DNA from: Candidatus Merdivicinus intestinigallinarum
Lineage (GTDB): Bacteria > Bacillota > Clostridia > Oscillospirales > Ruminococcaceae
Direction: 5' to 3'
Assembly (NCBI GenBank): GCA_018713335.1
Contig: DVOW01000059.1
Location: 1 to 63,253, forward strand
Length of the DNA stretch: 63,253 nucleotides
Both the position numbers and the translations under genes were made by a program. Below are positions 33,715 through 41,452 of this stretch, piece after piece. The stretch's first letter is position 1, and each line of letters starts with the position of its first letter. The notes below the pieces were generated by a model, which saw only the letters and a list, made by a program, of their open reading frames with translations, made no database searches and was not told the origin of the DNA.

Positions 33715-34623
33715 ATGAGTTACGACAACAAGCGCCGCCCCGGCGGCAAACCCGCATATAAACCCGCCGGACGTTCCGGCGGCAGGAATTTTAACCGCAA
33801 GCCCGACCCCATGCGCCAGCTCCGGAAGGACAGTGACGACGATTTCCGCGTCCGGCTGGAAGACGAAAACACCGCCTTTATCGCGGGCCGTAACGCCGTC
33901 ATGGAGGCCTTAAAGGCCAACGCCAGCGCCGACACGGTTTTCATCGAAAAGGGCCAGACCGGCGGCAGCATGTCCAAAATCATTGCCCTGGCCAAACAGG
34001 CGGGGTGCCCCATTAAGGAGGTCACCTCCCAGAAGCTGGAGGGGATGGCCGGCGGCACCGCCCATCAGGGGGTCGTCCTGTCTGTTTCCGCCGTGGAATA
34101 CGCCGAAGTTGCCGACATCCTGGCAAAAGCGGAGGAAAAAGGGGAAAAGCCCTTTGTTATCATCGCCGATGATATTGAGGACCCCCACAATTTAGGGGCC
34201 ATCATCCGCACCGCCGAAACCGCCGGGGCCCACGGGGTGATCATCCCCAAACGCCGTGGCGTGGGCCTCACTGCCGCCGTGTTCAAATCCTCCGCCGGGG
34301 CCGCCGCCCATCTGCCGGTGGCAAGGGTGGCCAACCTGGCTTCCACCGTGGAAGAACTGAAAGAACAGGGCCTTTGGGTCTACGGCTGCGATATGGAGGG
34401 CCAAAACTGGTGCGAAACGGACTTTTCCGGCGGCGTGGCCCTGATCATCGGTTCCGAGGGCAAAGGCATGAGCCGCCTTCTGAAAGAGAAATGCGACGTC
34501 ATGGTTTCCCTGCCCATGCAGGGGCAGATCACTTCGCTGAACGCCTCGGTGGCCGGGGGCATCATCATGTATGAGGTTGCCCGCCAGCGCCTGGGGCTCA
34601 TTGCCAAAAACCCCCGGAACTAG
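33715..34623 (+). CDS. rlmB: 23S rRNA 2'-O-methyltransferase RlmB-like (TrmH family)
   Basis: 302 aa SpoU/TrmH-family enzyme that methylates ribose in 23S rRNA (G2251 in E. coli numbering) using SAM. A basic N-terminal tail (residues 1-45, rich in Arg, Lys, Gly) precedes AFIAGRNAVMEALKANASAD. The deep-knot motifs are ADDIEDPHNLGAIIRTAETA, VALIIGSEGKGMSRLLKEKC and LPMQGQITSLNASVAGGIIM. Start follows aaaggaaagg. Confidence 0.92.
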   Translation: MSYDNKRRPGGKPAYKPAGRSGGRNFNRKPDPMRQLRKDSDDDFRVRLEDENTAFIAGRNAVMEALKANASADTVFIEKGQTGGSMSKIIALAKQAGCPIKEVTSQKLEGMAGGTAHQGVVLSVSAVEYAEVADILAKAEEKGEKPFVIIADDIEDPHNLGAIIRTAETAGAHGVIIPKRRGVGLTAAVFKSSAGAAAHLPVARVANLASTVEELKEQGLWVYGCDMEGQNWCETDFSGGVALIIGSEGKGMSRLLKEKCDVMVSLPMQGQITSLNASVAGGIIMYEVARQRLGLIAKNPRN

Positions 34624-34656
34624 CTCCGGCGGCCCAGAAAGGATGCGTACCACCCC

Positions 34657-36900
34657 ATGGACTCCTCAAACAAATCCATTGAAGAAATCCTGCTGGAGGC
34701 CGGCATTGAGTCCGGGGCCAGGGAAGATCCTGCCGGTTCGGCAGATGATGTCGACGTGGACTCCCTGCTGGCCAGCTTGATCCAGGAGAAAAAATCCCCT
34801 CCCGCGGCCAAGCCAAAGGAGAACCGCCCGCCGGAGGAAGACCCCACCAAAGTCTTTTATCAGCGGGCCAAACGGCGCACCGCCCCCAAGACCCCGGTCC
34901 AGGAACCCCGGCCGGAGCCGAAGCAGGCGGCAAACCTCCCCCCTATTTTCCAAAACTTTCAAAATTCCTATACGCCCCCGTCCGAAGAACCCGGAAAGTT
35001 CCAGATTGACGTGGACAAGATCCGGGCGGAACAGCCCGCCCCCCAGGCCATCCCGGCCCAAAAGCTGCCGGAAGAGGAAGAGCCTCAGCGGGTGCGCCCT
35101 GCGGAAAAGGTCCGGGAAAAGCCCCTGGAACCGGTGCAGAACGGCGCTTCCGCCCAGTTTGCCCCGGCTTTCCGCAGGCTTGGGCAGAAATTAAATGAGG
35201 CCCCCTACTCCGCCCAGGCCGGGATGCTGGGCGGGGCTTCCCGCAGCGCCATGATCTTGGGGCTTTGCCTGCTGGCGGCGGCAGTCTGCTGCCTGGGCCT
35301 TACCCTGACTATGGAAATCAGCCGCCTGCAAAATTACGGCTCCGTCCCCGGCCGGGTCCCTTTGGGCATCCTGCTGGCCGTTGGGGCGGCAGGCGGCGCG
35401 GTGAGCTGGGAGATTCTGGAAAGCGGCATCACTTCCCTGTTTAAGCTGGAGCCCAACCGGGAAATCCCGCTGGCGGCGGGGTACCTGCTCTGCCTGCTGC
35501 AAACCTTGGGCCAGCTTTTGTTCCCAAAAGGGCTTGCCAACGTCAATATCCAATTTTATATGCCCGTAGGGCTGATGCTTTTGGGTTTTGGCTGGCTCAG
35601 CCGGGCCATGACCTTGAAAACCGCCGCCATCAACGCCAAATTCGCCCTGTCCGACTATGACAAATATGTGTGCCAGCCGGTGGACAACAGCCGTCTGGCC
35701 GCCGATATGACCAAAGGCCTCATGGAAGGCTACAGCGTGCCGGTCATCAACCGCCCCACGGACCTTTTGGGGGATTTCCTCCCCATTTCCCTGGGATCGG
35801 ACAGCAGCGATTCCGCGGGCCGCACCTTAGGGCTTATCGGGATCGTGGCCGGGGTCGCCATGGCCGGGTTTACCTTCCTTTTCACCCAGCACAAAAACCT
35901 GGCTCTGACAGCTGCCGCGGCAATGCTCTTGGTCCTGGCTCCCATGACCAACCTGTTTGCCACCGCCCATCCCCTGCGGCGGGGAGCCAGGCTCTTAAAC
36001 CGGGTCAGCGCTTTGGCCAACGGCGAACAGTGCACCCAGGACGGCGGCGAGGTCAACGCCGTGGTCATTGACGCCGCAGACCTTCTCCCCTCTGACTGCG
36101 TCACCTTAAGCGGCATCAAAACCTCCAAGGGGATGCGGATCGACGAGGCGATTTTAGACGCCGCCTCCATCTTGGTCCAGTCCGGCAGCATCCTGTCCCA
36201 CATTTTCTTAGAGATCATCGGCGGACGGAAGGACCTTCTCCGGAAGGTGGATTCCATTTCCTGCGAGGACGGCATGGGGATCACCGCCTGGATCGGCAAA
36301 AAACGGGTGCTCATCGGCAACCGGGAACTGCTGGAGAGCCACGGGGTCCGCACCCCCAGCGAAGCCTATGAGCAGAAATTCCGGAAGGAGGGGTGCGACC
36401 TGGTTTACCTGTCCTCCGCCGGGAACCTGACGGCGGTTTTCGTCATCACCCTGGAGCCTTCCCAGGACGCGGACAACGCCATCCAGATGCTTTTGGAAAA
36501 CGACATCCTCATGACGGTCCACACGGTGGACTCTATTGTGACCAAGAACCGGCTGGCCCAGCTTTATTACTGCGAGCCGTCCTGCTTTAAGATCCTGCCG
36601 GCCCGTCTGGAGGAAGAATGGAAGGACCGCCGCACCTTGGTGAAAATGAAGCCGGCTACCCTAGCCAACAACGGCAGCTTCCTATCCATGGCCGCTTCCC
36701 TCATGGTTTCCCGCCGGATGCGGGTCATGATGATGGTCAGCAACATTATCCAGCTGGTCAGCGTGCTCTTAGGGGCGGGACTTGTGTTGATGCTGGCGGT
36801 GATGGAATCCATGTCCCAATTTTCCGCGCCGGTCCTCTGCGGCTACCTTCTGCTGTGGCTGGGCGTGGATCTGCTGATTCAAAAGCTGGTCCGGATTTAA
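34657..36900 (+). CDS. Degenerate P-type-ATPase-like membrane protein
   Basis: 747 aa. Residues 1-195 are acidic and proline-rich, probably disordered and cytosolic. Hydrophobic segments lie near 198-218, 233-252, 270-290, 300-318, 392-410 and 414-435, plus two at 690-715 and 725-743, an arrangement like P1B ATPases. The N-domain signature is visible: GMGITAWIGKKRVLIGNREL (about 539-558) followed by LESHGV. Key catalytic motifs are lost: the DKTGT site reads DAADLLPSD (472-480), CPC reads APMTN (428-432), TGD reads HTVDS, and no GDGxNDxP or TGE is found. It cannot be an active pump. It starts 33 bases after rlmB; a terminator follows. Role unknown. Confidence 0.75.
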   Translation: MDSSNKSIEEILLEAGIESGAREDPAGSADDVDVDSLLASLIQEKKSPPAAKPKENRPPEEDPTKVFYQRAKRRTAPKTPVQEPRPEPKQAANLPPIFQNFQNSYTPPSEEPGKFQIDVDKIRAEQPAPQAIPAQKLPEEEEPQRVRPAEKVREKPLEPVQNGASAQFAPAFRRLGQKLNEAPYSAQAGMLGGASRSAMILGLCLLAAAVCCLGLTLTMEISRLQNYGSVPGRVPLGILLAVGAAGGAVSWEILESGITSLFKLEPNREIPLAAGYLLCLLQTLGQLLFPKGLANVNIQFYMPVGLMLLGFGWLSRAMTLKTAAINAKFALSDYDKYVCQPVDNSRLAADMTKGLMEGYSVPVINRPTDLLGDFLPISLGSDSSDSAGRTLGLIGIVAGVAMAGFTFLFTQHKNLALTAAAAMLLVLAPMTNLFATAHPLRRGARLLNRVSALANGEQCTQDGGEVNAVVIDAADLLPSDCVTLSGIKTSKGMRIDEAILDAASILVQSGSILSHIFLEIIGGRKDLLRKVDSISCEDGMGITAWIGKKRVLIGNRELLESHGVRTPSEAYEQKFRKEGCDLVYLSSAGNLTAVFVITLEPSQDADNAIQMLLENDILMTVHTVDSIVTKNRLAQLYYCEPSCFKILPARLEEEWKDRRTLVKMKPATLANNGSFLSMAASLMVSRRMRVMMMVSNIIQLVSVLLGAGLVLMLAVMESMSQFSAPVLCGYLLLWLGVDLLIQKLVRI

Positions 36901-36913
36901 CCGGCTGTGATTT

Positions 36914-36946
36914 GCGCTCCCCATCCCCCATGGGGAGTGCTTTTGC
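36914..36946 (+). terminator. Terminator
   Basis: gcgctccccat and atggggagtgc pair around ccccc, followed by tttt. Confidence 0.75.
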
Positions 36947-36987
36947 TGCGGCGGGGCGTATAAAATTTTAAGGAAAGGAGCCCGAAT

Positions 36988-37263
36988 ATGAAATGGCTGC
37001 TTTGCTATCTGGCCGGGATGTCCCTCATAGCCTTCCTGCTCTGCGGGATCGACAAACGGAAAGCCCGGAAAGGCCGGTGGCGCATCCCGGAGAAGACCCT
37101 GTTTTTCGTTTCCGGTCTGGGCGGGGCCTGGGGCTTTCTGCTGGGGATGCTCTGCTTTCATCACAAGACCAGGCACTGGTCCTTTCGGATCCTTATCCCC
37201 CTCTTTTCCCTTTTGTGGCTGGCAGCCTGCGTCTTTCTGCTTTGGAAGGGCCTGCCCTTTTAG
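36988..37263 (+). CDS. DUF1294 small membrane protein
   Basis: 91 aa. Family pattern visible: YLAGMSLIAFLLCGIDKRKA, RRWRIPE-like GRWRIPEKTLFFVSGLGGAWG, then MLCFHHKTRHWSFRI. Three hydrophobic segments. DUF1294 has no known function. Ribosome site aaaggag. Confidence 0.85.
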   Translation: MKWLLCYLAGMSLIAFLLCGIDKRKARKGRWRIPEKTLFFVSGLGGAWGFLLGMLCFHHKTRHWSFRILIPLFSLLWLAACVFLLWKGLPF

Positions 37264-37272
37264 GGGAAACCC

Positions 37273-37301
37273 TTGATAATCCCGCCCAAAAGCATTATAC
37301 T
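37273..37301 (+). promoter_or_regulatory. Promoter of methyltransferase-murD unit
   Basis: TTGATA (37273-37278), 17-base spacer, TATACT (37296-37301). Confidence 0.7.
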
Positions 37302-37333
37302 AAAAACGGACTGAACTGCCAGGAGGATTTGGA

Positions 37334-37951
37334 ATGTTAAACAGCAAGGGCTTTGATTTATGGGCCAACGATTACGACAAGGACGTACAGCTCAGCGAGG
37401 AGAGCAATTCCTACCCCTTCGCGGGCTATAAGCAGGTGCTGGGGACCATCTACCAAACCATCCGGGAAAATCCCGGGAAACGGGTGCTGGACATCGGTTT
37501 CGGCACCGGCGTTTTGACCCAGAAGCTTTACGCGGACGGGTATGAGATTTCCGGCATGGATTTTTCGGAGCAGATGATCTCCATCGCCAAAGCAAAAATG
37601 CCGGAAGCGGATCTCCTCTGCCACGATTTTTCCCAGGGCTTCCCGGAATATTTTCAAGGCAAAACCTTTGATTTTATGGTCTGCACCTATGCCATCCACC
37701 ACCTGGATACCCCGCAGAAGGCCGCCTTCATCCGGGAACTGACGCCCCATCTGTCGGAAAACGGCCTGCTTCTCATCGGCGACGTGGCCTTCCGGACGGA
37801 AACGGAGCTTTCGGAATGCAGAGCCGCCTGCGGGGACAGCTGGGATGAGGACGAGATCTACATGGTGGAGGAAACCCTGAAACCCTTGGTCCCCAATCTG
37901 GAATACGAAAAGATCACCTTCTGTTCCGGTGTTTTTACTGTCCGGCGGTAA
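37334..37951 (+). CDS. Class I SAM-dependent methyltransferase
   Basis: 205 aa. Motif I VLDIGFGTGVLTQKL, then DFSEQMISIAKAKMPEADLL and VCTYAIHHLD are typical of methyltransferase domain 25 proteins. The substrate is not evident; the N-terminus GFDLWANDYDKDVQLSEE resembles YrrT-like small-molecule methyltransferases. MurD follows 27 bases downstream, probably in the same transcript. Confidence 0.88.
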   Translation: MLNSKGFDLWANDYDKDVQLSEESNSYPFAGYKQVLGTIYQTIRENPGKRVLDIGFGTGVLTQKLYADGYEISGMDFSEQMISIAKAKMPEADLLCHDFSQGFPEYFQGKTFDFMVCTYAIHHLDTPQKAAFIRELTPHLSENGLLLIGDVAFRTETELSECRAACGDSWDEDEIYMVEETLKPLVPNLEYEKITFCSGVFTVRR

Positions 37952-37978
37952 GGCAACTATATGATAAGGAGCGATTTT

Positions 37979-39373
37979 ATGCCAGTATCGATCTCCCGGT
38001 GGTACCGGGATTTGCAGAAGAAACAGGTGCTGTTTATCGGCATCGGCGTCAGCCACACCCGGCTCATTGAGAAATTCTTGGAGAAAGGGATTTCCGTCAC
38101 CGTCTGCGACAAGCGCTCCCCGGAACAGCTGGGGGAGGATTATGAGCGCCTCTCTGCTTTAGGGGCCAAATTCCGCCTGGGAGAAAACTACCTGGACGCC
38201 TTGCAGGACGCGGACGTGATTTTCCGCACCCCGGGGATGTATTACCTCTCCCCCGCTTTGCAGGAGGCCCGGAAGGCCGGGAAGGTGGTCACCTCCGAAA
38301 TGGAGTGCTTCTGTCAGCTCTGCCCCTGCAAGCTTTACGCCGTCACTGGTTCCGACGGCAAAACCACCACCTCCACCCTCATCGCCAAATTTTTGGAGAG
38401 ATCCGGCCGCACTGTCCACTTAGGCGGCAATATCGGCAAGGCCCTGCTGCCGGAAATTGAGGAAATCGGCGAGGACGACGCGGCGGTGGTGGAACTGTCC
38501 AGCTTCCAGCTTTTGTCCATGCGCTGCGCCCCGGATGTTTCGGTGGTGAAAAACGTCACCCCCAACCATTTGGACGTCCATAAGGACATGGAGGAATACA
38601 CCAACGCCAAAAAAAACGTCTACCTCCACCAAAACGCCTTTTCCCGGACGGTACTGAACCTGGACGACCCGGTGACCCGTTCCTTCGCGCCGGAAATTCG
38701 AGGGGAGCTGTCCTGGTTCTCCATGAAGGGCCAGCCGGAACATGGGGCGTTTTTAGATGAAAACGGCTTCCTCTGCTTTGCCCGCCACGGGAAGGCGGAA
38801 AAGCTGTTCCACAAGGACGAAATCCTCATTCGGGGGATGCACAACGTGGAAAACGTCCTGACGGCCATCGCCGCTGTGGAAGGGGAAGTTTCCCTGGAGG
38901 ACATCCGGGAAGTGGTCCGGACCTTCGGCGGGGTGGAGCACCGCATCGAGCTGGTGCGGGTATTAGACGGGGTGGAATGGTACAACGACTCCATCGCCTC
39001 CAGCCCCACCCGGACCATTGCGGGATTGGACTCCTTCCCTGAAAAAATCTGCATCATCGTGGGGGGCTACGACAAAAAAATCCCCTACGAGCCCTTAGCT
39101 CCCAAAATTTTGGAAAAGGTGAAGCTCCTCATCGTCATGGGAGCCACCGGCCCCAAAATCGAAAAGGCCGTCCGGGAATGTCCCGGCTTCGAGGATTCCG
39201 GCATCCGCATCGAGCACGCCGCCAGCATGGAGGAGGCGGTGCAGATTGCCCGGAAAAACACCCATCCCGGGGATGTGGTGAGCCTTTCCCCGGCCAGCGC
39301 CAGCTTTGACCTGTACCGCAACTTTGAGGAACGGGGCCGGCACTTTAAACGTCTGGTTATGGATCTCAAGTAA
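37979..39373 (+). CDS. murD: UDP-MurNAc-L-Ala:D-Glu ligase
   Basis: 464 aa Mur ligase adding D-glutamate to UDP-MurNAc-L-alanine in peptidoglycan synthesis. N-terminal Rossmann VLFIGIGVSHTRLIEKFLE, ATP loop VTGSDGKTTTSTLIAKFLE, ENVLTAIAAV and the C-terminal GVEWYNDSIASSPTRTIAGL with the MurD-type Asn-Asp-Ser identify it. Start at 37979 is chosen for aagga 9 bases upstream; the ATG at 37961 precedes that site. It stands apart from any dcw cluster. Confidence 0.95.
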   Translation: MPVSISRWYRDLQKKQVLFIGIGVSHTRLIEKFLEKGISVTVCDKRSPEQLGEDYERLSALGAKFRLGENYLDALQDADVIFRTPGMYYLSPALQEARKAGKVVTSEMECFCQLCPCKLYAVTGSDGKTTTSTLIAKFLERSGRTVHLGGNIGKALLPEIEEIGEDDAAVVELSSFQLLSMRCAPDVSVVKNVTPNHLDVHKDMEEYTNAKKNVYLHQNAFSRTVLNLDDPVTRSFAPEIRGELSWFSMKGQPEHGAFLDENGFLCFARHGKAEKLFHKDEILIRGMHNVENVLTAIAAVEGEVSLEDIREVVRTFGGVEHRIELVRVLDGVEWYNDSIASSPTRTIAGLDSFPEKICIIVGGYDKKIPYEPLAPKILEKVKLLIVMGATGPKIEKAVRECPGFEDSGIRIEHAASMEEAVQIARKNTHPGDVVSLSPASASFDLYRNFEERGRHFKRLVMDLK

Positions 39374-39396
39374 AATACAGAAAGGACTGTCCCAAT

Positions 39397-40413
39397 ATGA
39401 CAACTTTGGAAATGTTAAAGGAACTCTGCGGCGCCACCGGCGTCACAGGGGAGGAATTTTCCGCATCGGAAAAAGCGGCGGAGCTTCTGCGGGCCTACAC
39501 CGATGACGTGGAAATCGACAGCTTCGGCAGCGTCATCGGCCGGATTCCCGGCAAAGGGGAGAACTGCCCCACCCTCCTGCTGGACGCCCACATCGACCAG
39601 ATCGGCATGATCGTCACCCACATTACCGACGAGGGCTTCCTCCGGGTGAGCCGCTGCGGCGGCGTGGACCGGCGTCTCCTTTTGGCCCAGCAGGTGATCG
39701 TCCACGGCCAAAAGCCCCTGGTGGGCATTGTGGGCACCAAGCCCCCTCACCTGACCTCCGCCGAGGAAACCAAGCAGGTCCCGGAAATCGAGGACATCGC
39801 CATTGACGTGGGTTACACCAAAGAAGAGCTGGAAGAACTGGTCTGCCCCGGCGACCGGGTCACCTACGGCGGGGATTTCCTGGAGATGCAAAACGGCCGG
39901 GTTTCCTCCAAATCCCTGGACGACCGCTCCGGCGTGGCCGCTATCCTGTACGCCCTGGAGCAGGTAAAGGGGAAGGACCTGCCTTATAACCTGGTCATTG
40001 TGTTCTCCGTCCAGGAGGAAGTGGGCGGAACCGGGGCTGCCACCACAGCCTTCCGCATCGCCCCCGACGAAGCCATTGCGGTGGACGTGAGCTTTGCTAA
40101 AACTGCCGATTTGAAGCAGCAGCATATCCCGGATATGGGGACCGGGGCCATGATCGGCATTTCCCCCATCTTGAACCGGGGCATGTTCGACGAGCTGGTG
40201 GACCTGGCCAAGGAAGGGGAAATCCCCTACACCCTGGAAGCCATGGGCGGCCGTACCGGCACCAACGCCGACGAGATTTCCGTGGCTGCCGGCGGCGTCC
40301 GCACCGGGCTTTTGTCCATTCCCATGAAATACATGCACACCCCCGTGGAAATGGTCCAGATTTCGGACGTGGAAGCGGTTGGGAAACTGATTGCGGCCTA
40401 CATTCTGCGGTAA
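39397..40413 (+). CDS. M42-family metallo-aminopeptidase, copy 1
   Basis: 338 aa. Co-catalytic metal ligands are seen as His in LLDAHIDQIGMI, Asp in SLDDRSGVAA, the Glu-Glu pair in VQEEVGGTGA, Asp in VDVSFAKTAD and His in YMHTPVEM. M42 enzymes form large tetrahedral complexes that trim peptides in the cytosol. A second M42 gene follows 13 bases later, suggesting a mixed complex with divided specificity. Confidence 0.92.
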   Translation: MTTLEMLKELCGATGVTGEEFSASEKAAELLRAYTDDVEIDSFGSVIGRIPGKGENCPTLLLDAHIDQIGMIVTHITDEGFLRVSRCGGVDRRLLLAQQVIVHGQKPLVGIVGTKPPHLTSAEETKQVPEIEDIAIDVGYTKEELEELVCPGDRVTYGGDFLEMQNGRVSSKSLDDRSGVAAILYALEQVKGKDLPYNLVIVFSVQEEVGGTGAATTAFRIAPDEAIAVDVSFAKTADLKQQHIPDMGTGAMIGISPILNRGMFDELVDLAKEGEIPYTLEAMGGRTGTNADEISVAAGGVRTGLLSIPMKYMHTPVEMVQISDVEAVGKLIAAYILR

Positions 40414-40426
40414 GGGGGATTTCATC

Positions 40427-41452
40427 ATGACTTTTGAAGAAACTTTGGCAAAACTCTGCAATTTAAACGGCATTTCCGGCGATGAAAGCGAAGTCGCCAG
40501 CTTTATCATCGAACAGATCGAGGATCATTGCGACGAGGTCCGGGTGGACAACATGGGCAGCGTCATTGCCTTTAAGAAAGGGGCCAAAACCCCATCCAAA
40601 AAGATCCTCATCGACGCCCATACCGACGAGGTGGGCATGATCGTCACCGGCTTTGCCCCGGACGGCGGCCTGACCTTCGCCACCGTCGGCGGCCTGGACT
40701 CCCGGGTCATCCTGGGCCGGAAGGTCTTAGTGGGCGAGGACGAGATCCCCGGCGTCATCGGCACTAAGCCTATCCACTTGCAAAACGAGAAGGAACGGAA
40801 AACTGCTGTCCCGGCGGACGAGCTGTACATCGACCTGGGCTGCTCCTCCAAGGAAGAGGCCATGGAGCTGGTCCAGCCCGGCGACCCGGTCTGTTTCTGC
40901 GGGGATTTCGCCCCCTTCGGCAACGGGTATTTAAAAGGCAAAGCTATTGACGACCGGTTCGGCTGCGCCGTGATGATCGACCTGATTCGTTCGGAGCTTC
41001 CCTATGACTGCTGGTTCTCCTTCAGCGTCCAGGAGGAAGTGGGCTGCCGGGGGGCCCAGGGCGCGGTATTCTCCGTAAAGCCCGACGTGGCCGTTGTGCT
41101 GGAAGCCACCACCGCTGCCGACCTGGCCGGGGTTTCCGAGCCCAAAACCGTCTGCAAGCTGGGGGGCGGCGCTGTGGTCGGCTTTATGGACCGGAGCACC
41201 ATTTATCCCCGGGACCTGTACCGGCTCTGCCATGAGATCGGCAAAGAAAAGGGCATCCCTGTCCAGACTAAGACCATGGTGGCCGGGGGCAATGACGCCG
41301 GGGCCATCCACAAGGCTGTAGGCGGCGTGAAAACCATCGCCATTTCCGCCCCCTGCCGCTACATCCACTCCCCCTACTGCGTGGTGAAGGAAAGCGACGT
41401 CCAGGCGGTGCGGGACCTGACCCTGGCTTTGATTGAGAAGCTGGGAGAATGA
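40427..41452 (+). CDS. M42-family metallo-aminopeptidase, copy 2
   Basis: 341 aa paralog of the preceding gene. Ligands: His in LIDAHTDEVGMI, Asp in AIDDRFGCAV, Glu-Glu in VQEEVGCRGA, Glu in VLEATTAADLAG (Asp in copy 1) and His in YIHSPYCV. The change from Asp to Glu at the fourth ligand may shift metal or substrate choice. Start 40427 follows a gggggattt site. The next gene overlaps its stop. Confidence 0.92.
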   Translation: MTFEETLAKLCNLNGISGDESEVASFIIEQIEDHCDEVRVDNMGSVIAFKKGAKTPSKKILIDAHTDEVGMIVTGFAPDGGLTFATVGGLDSRVILGRKVLVGEDEIPGVIGTKPIHLQNEKERKTAVPADELYIDLGCSSKEEAMELVQPGDPVCFCGDFAPFGNGYLKGKAIDDRFGCAVMIDLIRSELPYDCWFSFSVQEEVGCRGAQGAVFSVKPDVAVVLEATTAADLAGVSEPKTVCKLGGGAVVGFMDRSTIYPRDLYRLCHEIGKEKGIPVQTKTMVAGGNDAGAIHKAVGGVKTIAISAPCRYIHSPYCVVKESDVQAVRDLTLALIEKLGE

